Shown here piece by piece: positions 1-9,234 of a DNA stretch of 64,000 nucleotides. The DNA comes from Lacticaseibacillus zhaodongensis (lineage in GTDB: Bacteria > Bacillota > Bacilli > Lactobacillales > Lactobacillaceae). Each line of letters opens with the position of its first letter. The first letter of the stretch is position 1. Below the pieces are notes generated by a model that saw nothing but the letters and a program-made list of their open reading frames with translations, was not told the origin of the DNA and made no database searches. Position numbers and translations under genes: made by a program. The DNA is taken from NCBI RefSeq assembly GCF_009687905.1, contig NZ_BLBG01000001.1:372001-436000 (forward strand), given 5' to 3'.

Positions 1-138
1 GCCAGTGCCAAACAGACGGATGACTTTAAGAACGTCAAGAAGACTGAATTTGACATTTTTGAAAGCCAGCCAAGTGGTGGCGAGCACGACAATGACAATG
101 ATCAGCCACCATTCTTCAAGCGGCGCCGCAAGGAATAA
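1..138 (+). CDS. ftsZ: FtsZ, C-terminal end only (partial)
   Basis: The window opens inside this gene; 45 codons up to the TAA are visible. The visible part is the acidic, hydrophilic linker followed by a conserved C-terminal tail ending in PPFFKRRRKE. In lactobacilli this tail follows the tubulin-like GTPase body and is the peptide that binds SepF and FtsA. The gene directly downstream, sepF, supports the identification, since ftsZ-sepF-yggT-ylmH-divIVA is the normal order in Bacillota. Nothing can be said about the GTPase domain, which lies outside the window. Confidence 0.85.
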   Translation, partial: ASAKQTDDFKNVKKTEFDIFESQPSGGEHDNDNDQPPFFKRRRKE

Positions 139-173
139 TTGTTTAGCAAATTGATTGAACGGAGGTGCTTCTA

Positions 174-674
174 ATGGCATTTGGTAAAATGGGCAACGTG
201 CTTGGCAAGTGGTTCGACATGAACGATGACGTTGACGATGACTTGAGCGCTGACGAAGTTGAGCAGCCAGAGCAAACCGCTGCGCCCCGCGAAACGCACA
301 GTAAGGGTCCATCTCGACCAGTTGCAAGCGCAAATGGTAATTCTGCATACCGCAGCAATAATGTGGTGGCAATGAACACTCCTGCACCCAAGGGAGCTAA
401 AATCGAATTGTACGAGCCCCGCATCTATTCAGATGCGAAGGAAATTGGCCGCAACCTGCTTAGTAACACGGCGGTGCTGGTCAACTTCACACATCTTGAA
501 GATGAGGATGCAAAGCGGATCGTTGACTTTCTGACTGGGGTTGTTTTTGCCATTAATGGTGAAATCAAGCGCGTCGGCGACCAGATTTTCCTTGTCACGC
601 CTGCTAATTTTGAGGTTAGTGGCGCTCTGGCTGGCAAGCTGCAAGATGATTTCAACACCAACTCAGCCAATTAA
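174..674 (+). CDS. sepF: Cell division protein SepF
   Basis: SepF (166 aa) forms rings that bundle FtsZ filaments and tether them to the membrane at the septum. The N-terminal ~20 residues form the expected amphipathic membrane-binding helix, followed by an acidic low-complexity linker to about residue 75. The C-terminal DUF552 fold (about residues 78-160) contains AVLVNFTHLEDEDAKRIVDF and GEIKRVGDQIFLVTP, typical of the family. The ATG at 174 is chosen because GGAGG lies 8 nt upstream; an in-frame GTG at 165 begins inside that ribosome site and is unlikely. The gene starts 36 nt after ftsZ and is probably co-transcribed with it. Confidence 0.95.
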   Translation: MAFGKMGNVLGKWFDMNDDVDDDLSADEVEQPEQTAAPRETHSKGPSRPVASANGNSAYRSNNVVAMNTPAPKGAKIELYEPRIYSDAKEIGRNLLSNTAVLVNFTHLEDEDAKRIVDFLTGVVFAINGEIKRVGDQIFLVTPANFEVSGALAGKLQDDFNTNSAN

Positions 675-696
675 TTAAGATAAACGAGGATACGCG

Positions 697-987
697 ATGG
701 CCATCCATATATTGAGCTACATTCAATTAATCATTAACCTGTTGTTCAGGGTCTACACCCTGATTGTGTTTGTCGACTTGCTGCTCAGTTGGATTCCGCT
801 GCGTAATCTGAGTTGGTTGCGTAATTTCACGATGCGGCTGACTGAACCCCTGCTTGCGCCGATTCGGAACCTGATTCCACCGGCGTTTGGCCTCGACTTT
901 TCGCCGGCAATTCTGCTGATACTGCTGACCGTTGCGGAACAGCTGATCATGGGGCTGATGAACTGGATTGCGAGTGTGTTACTGTGA
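697..987 (+). CDS. YggT family membrane protein
   Basis: This 96-aa integral membrane protein has two hydrophobic segments (about residues 4-28 and 68-95) joined by a loop containing the family signature SWIPLRNLSWLRNF and TEPLLAPIRNLIPP. YggT/YlmG proteins sit in the division cluster of most Gram-positive bacteria; their exact biochemical role is not settled, though links to division and osmotic tolerance are reported. It starts 22 nt after sepF, and its stop codon overlaps the start of ylmH (GTGA), so the two are probably translationally coupled. Confidence 0.9.
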   Translation: MAIHILSYIQLIINLLFRVYTLIVFVDLLLSWIPLRNLSWLRNFTMRLTEPLLAPIRNLIPPAFGLDFSPAILLILLTVAEQLIMGLMNWIASVLL

Positions 988-1775
988 CCCAGGCAGGTTT
1001 GTTTCAGCACGTCCGGCAGGATGAACTGGCCATCCGGGACCGGCTAATCGGGTTCGCTGCGACTGCTGCGAATGAGTACCGGCCGGTGGTCACGCCGTTT
1101 CTGAACCCGCGCAGCCAGGTGCTAGCGGAACTCGCCGCCGAGCAGGCAGGAGTTAAGCTACAGGCAAATGGCGGCTTCACGGGTGCGGAGTGGGCCCGGG
1201 TGCTATTCTTCCCGGATTACTACGAGCCGCAAGCGGAAGATTATGAGCTGCAATTGCTTGAGGTCCAGTACCCCCAGAAGTTTGACCAGTTGCGGCACAG
1301 CGATATTCTCGGCGCCTTGATGAACAGCGGCGTCGCCCGCAACGTGTTCGGTGATATCGTCGGCGATGCTGGGCGCTGGCAGTTCGCAACCAGCATGCAG
1401 ATGGCGGATTTTTTCAAAATGAATGTGCAGCGGATCGGTCGCGGCAAGGTTGAGCTGCTTGCCGTTGACACGCCACTGCGGCCCCACAGTGATTGGCAAG
1501 AGCACGAGCTTATTTTGTCCTCATTGCGGCTCGATGAATTAATTGCAAGCGCGTTTGGCCTAGCACGAACGCGCAGCAAAAGCTTGGTTCAAAGTGGTGC
1601 CGTGCAGGTTAACTGGCACGAGGAGAAGCGAGCTGATTACCAAATCGCCCCGAGCGATATGGTGTCGGTGCGTGAACACGGGCGCGTCAGCTTAGATCAG
1701 TTACTGGGATTAACACAAAAGGAAAAATGGCGGGCCGTGATTCGGGTGATCGATAAGCGGACCTACAGTAATTAA
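984..1775 (+). CDS. ylmH: YlmH, S4-domain RNA-binding protein
   Basis: This 263-aa protein matches YlmH of the division cluster. The N-terminal part resembles an RRM-like RNA-binding region, and residues about 180-245 form an S4 domain (LRLDELIASAFGLARTRSKS, then SGAVQVNW). YlmH has been linked to ribosome quality control, binding stalled large subunits that carry peptidyl-tRNA, which fits an S4 protein; that role is known from relatives and not seen here. Translation begins at GTG 984, overlapping the yggT stop by 4 nt. Confidence 0.92.
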   Translation: MTQAGLFQHVRQDELAIRDRLIGFAATAANEYRPVVTPFLNPRSQVLAELAAEQAGVKLQANGGFTGAEWARVLFFPDYYEPQAEDYELQLLEVQYPQKFDQLRHSDILGALMNSGVARNVFGDIVGDAGRWQFATSMQMADFFKMNVQRIGRGKVELLAVDTPLRPHSDWQEHELILSSLRLDELIASAFGLARTRSKSLVQSGAVQVNWHEEKRADYQIAPSDMVSVREHGRVSLDQLLGLTQKEKWRAVIRVIDKRTYSN

Positions 1776-1821
1776 AAATTTTCGCGTTTGCCAGCACGCA
1801 AACGGATGAGGAGGAATTGCG

Positions 1822-2589
1822 ATGCTTAGCCCAATGGACATTCGGGACAAGAGTTTTAACGTTAAGATGCGGGGGTTCGACCAGGATCAGGTCAATGATT
1901 TCCTTGACCAGATCATTGCTGACTACGAGGCGGCCATCAAGAAGAATGATGATCTTGAGGCCAAGTTGAAGGAAGCTCAGGCCAAGGTTGACCACTACGA
2001 CGGTTTGAAGGACGCCATGAACCAGTCCATCATCGTTGCGCAATCCGCCGCGGACACTGTCAAGAAGCAGGCGGAAACTGAAGCCCAGAACGTTCAGGAC
2101 GAAGCGGAAGCAAATGCCGAGAAGTTGCTCTCTGATGCGAGTGCGAAGAGCAACCAGATTTTGAGCGATGCTAGCGACAAGGCCCGGCAGCTATCCATCC
2201 AGACTGAGGACATGCGCCGGACCGCTAAGCAGTTCCGGGACCACTTGGCACTGCTGCTGAAGGCGGAGCTTGAGACCGTTCAGAGTGCCCAGTGGGACGA
2301 CGCGCTAGACGCGCCGATCGCAACGGTCGACACCGATGCAATCACAAAGCCTGAGGGTGACGCTGCAGATAGTGCTGCTAACGCAGATGCTGCCGACACC
2401 GCCGCGGCTGCGGACACTGATTCAACAAGTTCTGCCGCAGAAACGCAATCCGACCTTGACAGTGAGGGGTCCGATTCATTAGACTCTAAAGCAGATGGTA
2501 CGGCTAGTGCTGATGCGGACCCCGCGCAGCAGGAGCCTGAGGGTGAGTACACCGAGATCGTATTCCCGGATGACGACCCTAAAGCCTAA
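1822..2589 (+). CDS. divIVA: Septum-site/polar scaffold DivIVA
   Basis: DivIVA (255 aa) binds negatively curved membrane at the septum and poles and recruits division partners. The N-terminus (SPMDIRDKSFNVKMRGFDQD, then VNDFLDQI) is the membrane-binding domain with the usual FDQDQVNDFL signature. A coiled coil follows to about residue 155. The last ~90 residues are a low-complexity Ala/Asp/Ser-rich acidic tail, longer than in Bacillus DivIVA but common in lactobacilli. AGGAGG at 1808-1813 places the start at ATG 1822. It closes the division operon; the next feature is the ileS T-box leader. Confidence 0.95.
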   Translation: MLSPMDIRDKSFNVKMRGFDQDQVNDFLDQIIADYEAAIKKNDDLEAKLKEAQAKVDHYDGLKDAMNQSIIVAQSAADTVKKQAETEAQNVQDEAEANAEKLLSDASAKSNQILSDASDKARQLSIQTEDMRRTAKQFRDHLALLLKAELETVQSAQWDDALDAPIATVDTDAITKPEGDAADSAANADAADTAAAADTDSTSSAAETQSDLDSEGSDSLDSKADGTASADADPAQQEPEGEYTEIVFPDDDPKA

Positions 2590-2612
2590 TATCTCTAATC
2601 CGTTGAGGAACA

Positions 2613-2832
2613 CGCGTTAACGGCGGCAATTCATACCAGCGACCCGGAATTTGGTGCAAGTCCGGGATGAATCCCCCTGTTAATATCAGTTCTGAGCACC
2701 AGTTCGATACATAGAGCTGGCCGGTTGGTGCCCGTTAACGCGCCGTTAGAGGGGAATATTGTTTTTTGGATTCCCGAATTTAGGTGGTACCACGACGATC
2801 TCGTCCTAATTATTAGGACGGGATCTTTTTTT
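2613..2832 (+). promoter_or_regulatory. T-box leader of ileS with terminator
   Basis: This is a tRNA-sensing attenuator. A perfect 11-bp helix (CGCGTTAACGG 2613-2623 with CCGTTAACGCG 2732-2742) closes Stem I. Inside it are an AGCGA bulge motif and a GGTGCAA distal loop, as in T-boxes. A Stem III-like helix (GGGAAT/ATTCCC) follows, then the T-box sequence AGGTGGTACCACG at 2782-2794, and a strong terminator (arms 2797-2809 and 2813-2825, T-run to 2832). The likely specifier is ATC at 2685-2687, followed by A, which fits tRNA-Ile; that assignment is inferred. Uncharged tRNA-Ile should favour the antiterminator and switch ileS on. Confidence 0.93.
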
Positions 2833-2871
2833 ATCCAAAATCGTTATTTTACAGGAGAAGAGGGAATAATT

Positions 2872-5667
2872 GTGAAGGTCAAAGAAACACTGAACTTGAG
2901 CAAAACGTCATTCCCAATGCGTGCACGGCTTCCGCAGCGTGAACCAGAATGGCAAAAAGCATGGGATGAGAACCACGTTTATGAACAGCGCCAGAAGCTT
3001 AATGAAGGTAAGCCAACCTTCATGCTCCACGATGGGCCTCCATTTGCCAACGGGAACATCCACATGGGCCACGCTCTGAACAAGGTCAGCAAGGACATCA
3101 TCGTGCGTTACAAGTCCATGGCTGGTTTCCGCGCACCATACGTTCCCGGCTGGGATACGCACGGTCTGCCAATTGAGCAGCAGCTGGCGAAGAAGGGTGT
3201 CCACCGTAAGGAAATGGACATGGTTACTTACCGTCAGATGTGCCGGGATTTTGCCCTCAAGGAAATCGACAAGCAGCGGACGGACTTCAAGCGCCTTGGC
3301 ATTGCCGGCGACTGGGAGCACCCTTACATCACCCTGCAGAAGGAATTCGAAGCCGAAGAAATCCGGACTTTTGGCAAAATGGCCGAAAAGGGCTACATTT
3401 ACCACGGTCTGAAGCCAGTTTACTGGTCATGGAGTTCCGAATCGACGCTTGCTGAGGCTGAAGTTGAATACAAAGACATCACCTCACCAACCATTTACGT
3501 TGCCTTCCCAATCAAAGACGGCAAGGGCATTATCGATCAAGATGCCGAGCTAATCATTTGGACGACCACGCCTTGGACCATTCCTGGGAACTTGGGTATT
3601 ACTGTTAACCCGAAGTTTACCTATGTTGAAGTCCAAGTTGACGACCGCAAGTTTGTTGTTGCGCAAGACTTGCTCGCAACGGTCGGTGAAACACTTGGTT
3701 GGACCGACCCTAAGGTGCTCAAGAGCTTCAGTGGTAAGGACATGGACCGCATGGTTGCTAAGCACCCATTGTATGGTCGGGACAGCTTGGTTATGAACGC
3801 CAACTACGTCACACTTGATGCCGGGACCGGTCTGGTTCACAGTGATCCTGGTCATGGTGAAGACGACTACAACGTTGGTGTGAAGTACGGGCTGCCGGTT
3901 TACTCCGTTCTTGATGCCCACGGGATCATGAACGAGAACGCGCCTGGTTTTGAAGGTCAGTTTTACGAAAAGGCCAACGACAGTGTCATGGACGCGCTGA
4001 AGGCAAAGCATGCGCTACTCAAGCACGTTCCAATCACCCACGCATATCCGCACGACTGGCGGACCAAGAAGCCCGTTGTCTACCGGGCAACGACGCAGTG
4101 GTTTGCTTCCGTTGACGCATTCCGCCAGCAGATTCTGGACCAGATTGAAAAGGTCAACTTCAAGCCTAGTTGGGGCAAAACCCGTCTGTACAACATGATC
4201 AAGGACCGTGGCGACTGGGTTATCTCCCGTCAACGCGCCTGGGGTGTGCCACTCCCGATTTTCTACGCTGAAGACAAGACGCCAATCCTGGAAAAGAAAA
4301 CCATTGACCACGTGGCCGATCTTTTTGCCAAGTATGGTTCTAATGTTTGGTTCGAGCGCGACGCTAAGGACTTGCTCCCAGATGGTTACACCAACGAGCA
4401 CAGTCCTAACGGCAAGTTCACCAAGGAAACCGACATCATGGATGTTTGGTTTGACTCTGGTTCTTCCCACCAGGCGGTTCTTGCCCAGCGGCCAGAACTG
4501 TCGTTCCCAGCTGACCTCTACCTCGAAGGTTCTGACCAGTACCGGGGCTGGTTCAACAGCTCCCTGATCACTTCTGTCGCCGCAACTGGCATCGCGCCAT
4601 ACCGCGGCATCCTTTCCCAAGGCTTCACGCTCGATGGTAAGGGCCAGAAGATGAGTAAGTCGCTCGGCAACACAATTGCTCCCGACAAGGTCGAGAAGCA
4701 GTACGGTGCCGAGATCGTCCGGCTCTGGGCTGCCACTGTCGACTCCAGTTCTGACGTGCGTGTCTCCATGGATAATTTCGCCCAGACCAGTGAGGCCTAC
4801 CGCAAAATCCGGAACACGATGCGCTTCATGATTGCTAACACCAGTGATTTTGACGCCGCCAAGGACACGGTTGCGGACAAGGACCTCAGTGGTGTTGACC
4901 GCTACATGCTGGTCCGCCTGAACGACGTGGTCAAGAAGGCACTTGCTGCATACGATGAGTACGACTTCTCCACAGTTGTTAAGACCATCAGCAGTTACCT
5001 CGTTAACGACATGTCCGCATTCTACCTGGACTTTGCGAAGGATGTTGTTTACATCGAAGCAGCTGACGACATCAAACGCCGCCGGATGCAGACTGTGATG
5101 GACACAGCGCTGTTGGCGCTCACCAAACTGATTGTGCCGATTTTGCCACACACGGCTGAAGAAATCTGGCCATACCTGAAGCAGGCAGAAGGATTCGCTT
5201 ACCTGGCTGAGATGCCAAAGGTTCAGGATTACGCTGATGCGGACCAGCTGCGGAAGCAGTGGGGTGCATTCCTTGAATTCCGTAGTGAAGCGCAAAAGGC
5301 CCTTGAAGAGGCCCGGGATGCTAAGGTCATCGGGAAGTCGCTTGAGGCCCACCTGACCGTCTACCCAACCACCGAACTGGCTGACCTGTTGAACGGCCTA
5401 GACGCTGACGTTAAGCAGTTGCTCATCGTCTCCGCCCTGACCGTTGAACCAGCCGGCACCAAGGCACCAGCAGATGCCGCCACCTTCAAGGATGGTGCAA
5501 TCACCGTTGCCCACGCTGAAGGCGAAGTCTGCGAACGCTGCCGGATGACTCGGACTGATGTCGGGACCGACGCAACCTTCCCAACCTTGTGCGCACGTTG
5601 CAGTGCCATCGTCCGCGCCAACTTCCCAGAAGCCGTCGAGAACGGGCTGGAGAGTAAACAGAAGTAA
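2872..5667 (+). CDS. ileS: Isoleucyl-tRNA synthetase
   Basis: IleRS (931 aa) charges tRNA-Ile with isoleucine in the cytoplasm. The class I signature HMGH is at residues 64-67 and KMSKS at 593-597, with the CP1 editing domain between them. The C-terminus carries a zinc-knuckle pair (C887/C890 and C907/C910), as in bacterial-type enzymes. The open frame continues upstream through the T-box, but the real start is GTG 2872: it lies after the terminator, behind a purine-rich ribosome site, and begins with the normal [15 protein letters not shown] leader. Expression is controlled by the T-box. Confidence 0.97.
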   Translation: MKVKETLNLSKTSFPMRARLPQREPEWQKAWDENHVYEQRQKLNEGKPTFMLHDGPPFANGNIHMGHALNKVSKDIIVRYKSMAGFRAPYVPGWDTHGLPIEQQLAKKGVHRKEMDMVTYRQMCRDFALKEIDKQRTDFKRLGIAGDWEHPYITLQKEFEAEEIRTFGKMAEKGYIYHGLKPVYWSWSSESTLAEAEVEYKDITSPTIYVAFPIKDGKGIIDQDAELIIWTTTPWTIPGNLGITVNPKFTYVEVQVDDRKFVVAQDLLATVGETLGWTDPKVLKSFSGKDMDRMVAKHPLYGRDSLVMNANYVTLDAGTGLVHSDPGHGEDDYNVGVKYGLPVYSVLDAHGIMNENAPGFEGQFYEKANDSVMDALKAKHALLKHVPITHAYPHDWRTKKPVVYRATTQWFASVDAFRQQILDQIEKVNFKPSWGKTRLYNMIKDRGDWVISRQRAWGVPLPIFYAEDKTPILEKKTIDHVADLFAKYGSNVWFERDAKDLLPDGYTNEHSPNGKFTKETDIMDVWFDSGSSHQAVLAQRPELSFPADLYLEGSDQYRGWFNSSLITSVAATGIAPYRGILSQGFTLDGKGQKMSKSLGNTIAPDKVEKQYGAEIVRLWAATVDSSSDVRVSMDNFAQTSEAYRKIRNTMRFMIANTSDFDAAKDTVADKDLSGVDRYMLVRLNDVVKKALAAYDEYDFSTVVKTISSYLVNDMSAFYLDFAKDVVYIEAADDIKRRRMQTVMDTALLALTKLIVPILPHTAEEIWPYLKQAEGFAYLAEMPKVQDYADADQLRKQWGAFLEFRSEAQKALEEARDAKVIGKSLEAHLTVYPTTELADLLNGLDADVKQLLIVSALTVEPAGTKAPADAATFKDGAITVAHAEGEVCERCRMTRTDVGTDATFPTLCARCSAIVRANFPEAVENGLESKQK

Positions 5668-5671
5668 CAGA

Positions 5672-5775
5672 GCGGAGGCCCGCGTTCAGAAGCTGAGCAT
5701 TAACGTACTTCGGGAATAATGCCGGGTTTGGGCATTATTTCCGAAGTGTGTTAAGCGCAAGCTTCTGCGGGCCGC
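5672..5775 (+). repeat. Long structured hairpin, element 1 (pair with 10396-10506)
   Basis: A ~104-nt imperfect inverted repeat begins 5 nt after the ileS stop. From the base it has GCGG/CCGC and CCC/GGG pairs, then CAGAAGC/GCTTCTG. Next is an internal loop built from CTGAGCATTAAC (5693-5704) and GTTAAGCGCAAG (5750-5761). The top is a long apical helix (ACTTCGG with an AATAATGCC run). There is no T-run, so it is not a simple terminator. The second copy is after the cysteine desulfurase gene and shows compensatory changes in the helices. Confidence 0.7.
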
Positions 5776-5820
5776 AGCTCGACTCGGCACCGTAAACTAG
5801 GAATTTTTCCACATCACAAC

Positions 5821-5879
5821 AAAGCACCTGCAGCTCATCCCCTCACAACATTGAGGGTGGTGAACTGCAGGTGCTTTTG
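5821..5879. terminator. Bidirectional terminator between ileS and telA
   Basis: AAAGCACCTGCAG (5821-5833) pairs with CTGCAGGTGCTTT (5865-5877), with an inner stem CCCTCA/TGAGGG. The arms end in A- and T-runs, so it can stop transcription of ileS from the left and telA from the right. Confidence 0.8.
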
Positions 5880-5900
5880 CGTGCATATTGGATTAGTTGT

Positions 5901-7124
5901 TTAGAAAGTTTCCTTCCGGTGCGTCTGCGGATCACGCTGCTGCATGTTGCCAGAAGTGTAATCGAGCAGGTTGTTCTTCAGGTCGTCCTCCATTGCTGCC
6001 AGCTGTTTCTCGGCGGCTTGGCGTTTGCTGCGGCCGTCTTGCTGGATCTGTAAGGTTTCCTTCAGCGTGTCGATCAGGTCGCTCTGCGTCTGGGTGAGGG
6101 TTTCGATGTCGACCACACCGCGCTCGTTTTCCTTGGCTGTCTCAATGCTGGAAATCTTCAGCATCTGGCTGTTCTTCTTGAGCAGGTCATTGGTGGTTTC
6201 GGAAACTTCGCGTTGGGCGGTAACGGCTTGCTTCTGCCGGAGCAGGGTGAGGGCAATCGCAACTTGGTTCTTCCAGAGTGGAATGGCCGTGTTGATGCTG
6301 GCCTGGATTTTCTCCGCCAGGGCCTGGTTCGTGTTCTGAATCAAACGAATTTGGGGTGCCTGCTGGAGCGTGATCTCGCGGGCGAGTTGCAGGTCGTAGG
6401 TGCGTTTTTCCAAACGCGCGACAAACTGCTGCAGGTCGTTGACGGTTTGCACGTCCATCTGGTCACCACTAGTCTCGGCCTTGTGCTGAGCTTCAGGGAT
6501 GAGTTTAGCGGTTAGTTCTTCCTGCTTCATTTTGGCGGCGGCGATGTAGATGTTCAGCGCCTCGAAGTAGGACTTGTTCTGACCGTAAAGTTCTTCGAGC
6601 AGCTGGTTATCACTCATCAGGCCGTTCTTTTCCTTGTCGAGGTGGGCGGCAATTGTGTCGATTTGAGCCCCGATCTTTTGGTACTTGGCCGTGATTTCAA
6701 AAATGCTGCGCTTGACTTTACCGAACATACGGCTGAAGACATTGCTGTTCTCAGGCCGCAACTCATCCGGGTTGGTTTCATTCAGGCGGGTCATCAGGCT
6801 GGTCAGTGAGTCGCCAATGGCCCCGGTGTCGGAACTGGAAACTTTGGTCAGCATGTTTTGCGAAAATGAGGATAATTTTTGCTGGGCATTGGCCCCGTAG
6901 GAAAGCACCGCGGTTTGGTCATTAGGGTCAATTTTGTCGGCAAGTGCGTGTGCGGCTTCCTTGTCAGCATCTGTCATCCCCGCCGTGGGGTCGTCCATGT
7001 TGGCCGCGGCCATTTCCTTGTCTGGCTGCAGTTGAGGTGTGTTCATCTGGCCAAAGGGGTCGTTTAGTAGGTCGGAGGTCAAATTACTTTGTGCATCGGT
7101 TTTATCTGTCTTATCGCTCATCAT
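5901..7124 (-). CDS. TelA/KlaA-family toxic anion resistance-like protein
   Basis: This 407-aa soluble protein matches the TelA family (YceH/YaaN type). After an acidic, disordered N-terminus of ~60 residues it is almost entirely alpha-helical, with family segments such as [38 protein letters not shown] and [18 protein letters not shown]. Relatives are named for tellurite resistance, but their normal role is probably envelope stress and is not firmly known. The first ATG (7124) lies inside the end of the upstream xpaC-like gene (14-nt overlap), so the two are coupled; a second ATG follows directly at 7121 and has slightly better spacing from AAGGA. Confidence 0.85.
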   Translation of the reverse strand: MMSDKTDKTDAQSNLTSDLLNDPFGQMNTPQLQPDKEMAAANMDDPTAGMTDADKEAAHALADKIDPNDQTAVLSYGANAQQKLSSFSQNMLTKVSSSDTGAIGDSLTSLMTRLNETNPDELRPENSNVFSRMFGKVKRSIFEITAKYQKIGAQIDTIAAHLDKEKNGLMSDNQLLEELYGQNKSYFEALNIYIAAAKMKQEELTAKLIPEAQHKAETSGDQMDVQTVNDLQQFVARLEKRTYDLQLAREITLQQAPQIRLIQNTNQALAEKIQASINTAIPLWKNQVAIALTLLRQKQAVTAQREVSETTNDLLKKNSQMLKISSIETAKENERGVVDIETLTQTQSDLIDTLKETLQIQQDGRSKRQAAEKQLAAMEDDLKNNLLDYTSGNMQQRDPQTHRKETF

Positions 7125-8031
7125 GGTCTTCCTTTTCTACATCAGTATCGCTATCTGCTGGCGGGGTCACGATTGGTTTCTCCTTGGCCAGTAATTGCCG
7201 TTTCGTTAAGCTAACGGTGGTATCAAGGTCGTCAATGTCGCTGCGCACGAAGTCGGTGTACTCATTCTTAATCGTTTCCGCGAGTTTGCGCAACGCATCT
7301 TTGGCTTGGGAAAGGACGAGGTAGGTGTCCTCTGTCTTCACCTCGTGCCGGTTGATAATCGCGTACTTGTGGGTGAGATCCGCCATGTTGGGCAGCTGTT
7401 CGTATAGGAACGGTGCGGCTTCGGTCATCCGCTTGGGCTCATCCACGATTGCCTTGAAGTAGGCATGAATGATGTTCATGGTGTCATTTTCCGCCATGAT
7501 ATCTTGTAATTCAAGTACGCCTTGAACGGTACTTTCAAGCTGGTGGACGTTCTTGCTGGCGGTAGCCATAGTTTCGCGGAACATGTCAATCTCACTGTCG
7601 CTGAGGCCGGCCGCTTCGTAGTGGGCGGCCAGCTTCTTGCTCATTGGCCGCTTGACGGTTTCTGGCACCTCTTTTAGTGGCCGGCGCTGCCAAATAACGT
7701 TTAGGTAGGCAACCACCGCCGCGAATACGGGTACGAGTAATCCCGTGGCCCTGGTGATGAGACCGTAGTCGAGACTGCTCCGCGTTGCGAGTGCGATCAC
7801 GAAGCCCAGAAAGCTCAGGGCGACAGTTTGCCATTCCCGAAAGTGTCGACTCTCGTCCGTGTCGCGGATGCCGCCGCGTAGTTCGGCGTAGAAGCGCAGC
7901 AGGCCAAAAGCCAAGCCGCCCAGTTCACCGATTACAAATGATTGGGTTCCTAAGACTGTGTACATGAAGCCCAGGAAGGCCCACATGATGACACGCAGCC
8001 AACGGACACCACGAGTTTGTTTTTTACTCAT
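7111..8031 (-). CDS. XpaC-like membrane protein (5-bromo-4-chloroindolyl phosphate hydrolysis family)
   Basis: This 306-aa protein has four hydrophobic segments within the first ~125 residues, followed by a long helical cytoplasmic part (about residues 135-285) and a short acidic tail. The layout and the [19 protein letters not shown] region match the XpaC family, which is almost always encoded next to a TelA protein, as here. The old name comes from a reporter phenotype in Bacillus and does not define an enzyme activity. GAGGGG precedes the ATG at 8031. The pair forms a two-gene minus-strand operon and may act together in membrane stress defence (inference). Confidence 0.82.
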   Translation of the reverse strand: MSKKQTRGVRWLRVIMWAFLGFMYTVLGTQSFVIGELGGLAFGLLRFYAELRGGIRDTDESRHFREWQTVALSFLGFVIALATRSSLDYGLITRATGLLVPVFAAVVAYLNVIWQRRPLKEVPETVKRPMSKKLAAHYEAAGLSDSEIDMFRETMATASKNVHQLESTVQGVLELQDIMAENDTMNIIHAYFKAIVDEPKRMTEAAPFLYEQLPNMADLTHKYAIINRHEVKTEDTYLVLSQAKDALRKLAETIKNEYTDFVRSDIDDLDTTVSLTKRQLLAKEKPIVTPPADSDTDVEKEDHDER

Positions 8032-8232
8032 TAATAGTCACTGCCCCTCAAGTTTTCTTTATCTGGACCCAGTTTAGCATAGCGGGCGGGCTTGCATATC
8101 AGGCCAAGGTATGAGATTGTGACTTTTCTACATTATTCACTATGCCACAATTGTCCGCCGCGACACGCGTGGCAAAAATCAGGCGTTACGTGTATCATTA
8201 AACTTGACTTACAGACTGGATGGAGGTTCCCC

Positions 8233-8490
8233 ATGAAAGAGCCACAGACAAGAAAAGAGTACCGCGAGCAGCAAAAGCGTGAACAAGAAGAAGCGGCCGA
8301 GCGCGACAAGAAGCGCGTCGAGGTGGAACGCGAGTATGCACGTGATGAGTCCAAACACCCGGAAAAAATTCAGCGTTTTGACGAGCAGACTTACCATAAA
8401 GTCAGCGGACTGAAGCAGAAACTGAACTGGGCGATCGGTATCGTCATCGTGCTGATTGTGTTGGTCTACTTAGTGCTGTTCTTGCTGTAG
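8233..8490 (+). CDS. Small tail-anchored membrane protein, unknown function
   Basis: This 85-aa protein has a very charged helical N-terminal region (residues 1-62, rich in Glu, Lys and Arg, likely coiled coil) and a single C-terminal hydrophobic segment (NWAIGIVIVLIVLVYLVLFLL), so it should be tail-anchored with the charged part in the cytoplasm. The start is ATG 8233, with GGAGG 6 nt upstream; the open frame extends further upstream but has no ribosome site there. It lies 34 nt before mtnN and is probably co-transcribed with it. I do not recognise a named family. Confidence 0.75.
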   Translation: MKEPQTRKEYREQQKREQEEAAERDKKRVEVEREYARDESKHPEKIQRFDEQTYHKVSGLKQKLNWAIGIVIVLIVLVYLVLFLL

Positions 8491-8524
8491 TGATTTTGTC
8501 GGGAACAAGAAAGGGTTAATAATC

Positions 8525-9217
8525 ATGAAAATTGGCGTTGTATGTGCAATGGAAGAAGAAATTCGGGAACTGCTCAACGTTCTTGAAGATAAAGAAACCG
8601 AAACGGTAGCGGGCCAGCCCTTCTACCACGGCCACATTGCTGGTCAGGAAGTTTCACTCGTTGAATGTGGCATTGGTAAGGTGCAGGCGGGGATGAACAC
8701 TGCTATCTTGATTGACCACTACCAGCCGGACCTTGTCATCAACACCGGTAGTGCTGGTGGCATCGGGACTGGTCTGAAGGTCGGTGACGTGGTTATCAGT
8801 TCTGGGGTTGCCTACCACGACGTTGATTCCACCGCTTTCGGCTACAAGCCTGGTCAGTTGCCAAGTCGGCCGCAGATTTTCACGGCTGATGAGAAATACG
8901 TTGGCTTGATTGAAAAGGCTGCACACGAAACTGACCTGACGACACACGTGGGCCTGATTGTAACTGGTGATCAGTTCATCAGTAGCACCCCCGCAATTGC
9001 GCAGATCAAGAAGATTTATCCTGACGCTTTGGCTTCTGAAATGGAAGGGGCTGCAATCGGGCAAGTTGCCACGCAGTTCAAGCTGCCATTCGTTGTCATT
9101 CGCGCCATGAGTGACGTTGGCGATGAAGATGCCAGCGTCAGTTTCGACAAGTTTATTATCGAGGCCGGGAAGAAGAGTGCGGCGATGCTACTCGCATTCT
9201 TGAAGGACCTCGATTAA
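8525..9217 (+). CDS. mtnN: 5'-methylthioadenosine/S-adenosylhomocysteine nucleosidase
   Basis: MtnN (230 aa) removes adenine from methylthioadenosine and S-adenosylhomocysteine, recycling by-products of SAM chemistry and feeding the autoinducer-2 route. The catalytic residues fall at the usual numbering: E12 in the N-terminal CAMEEE motif, E174 in SEMEGAAIGQ, and D197 in RAMSD. Length is normal for the family. AAAGGG precedes ATG 8525. The following cysteine desulfurase starts 17 nt after the stop, so the two share a transcript. Confidence 0.97.
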   Translation: MKIGVVCAMEEEIRELLNVLEDKETETVAGQPFYHGHIAGQEVSLVECGIGKVQAGMNTAILIDHYQPDLVINTGSAGGIGTGLKVGDVVISSGVAYHDVDSTAFGYKPGQLPSRPQIFTADEKYVGLIEKAAHETDLTTHVGLIVTGDQFISSTPAIAQIKKIYPDALASEMEGAAIGQVATQFKLPFVVIRAMSDVGDEDASVSFDKFIIEAGKKSAAMLLAFLKDLD

Positions 9218-9234
9218 CTGAAAGGAAGATAATT

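Noticed and set aside
2725-2871. N-terminal extension of IleRS starting at GTG 2725
   Set aside because: It would translate the T-box and terminator; the product start does not match the family and a better start is at 2872.
4015-5352. 445-codon open frame on the minus strand
   Set aside because: It lies entirely opposite ileS, has no family features or ribosome site, and is explained by codon bias in the real gene.
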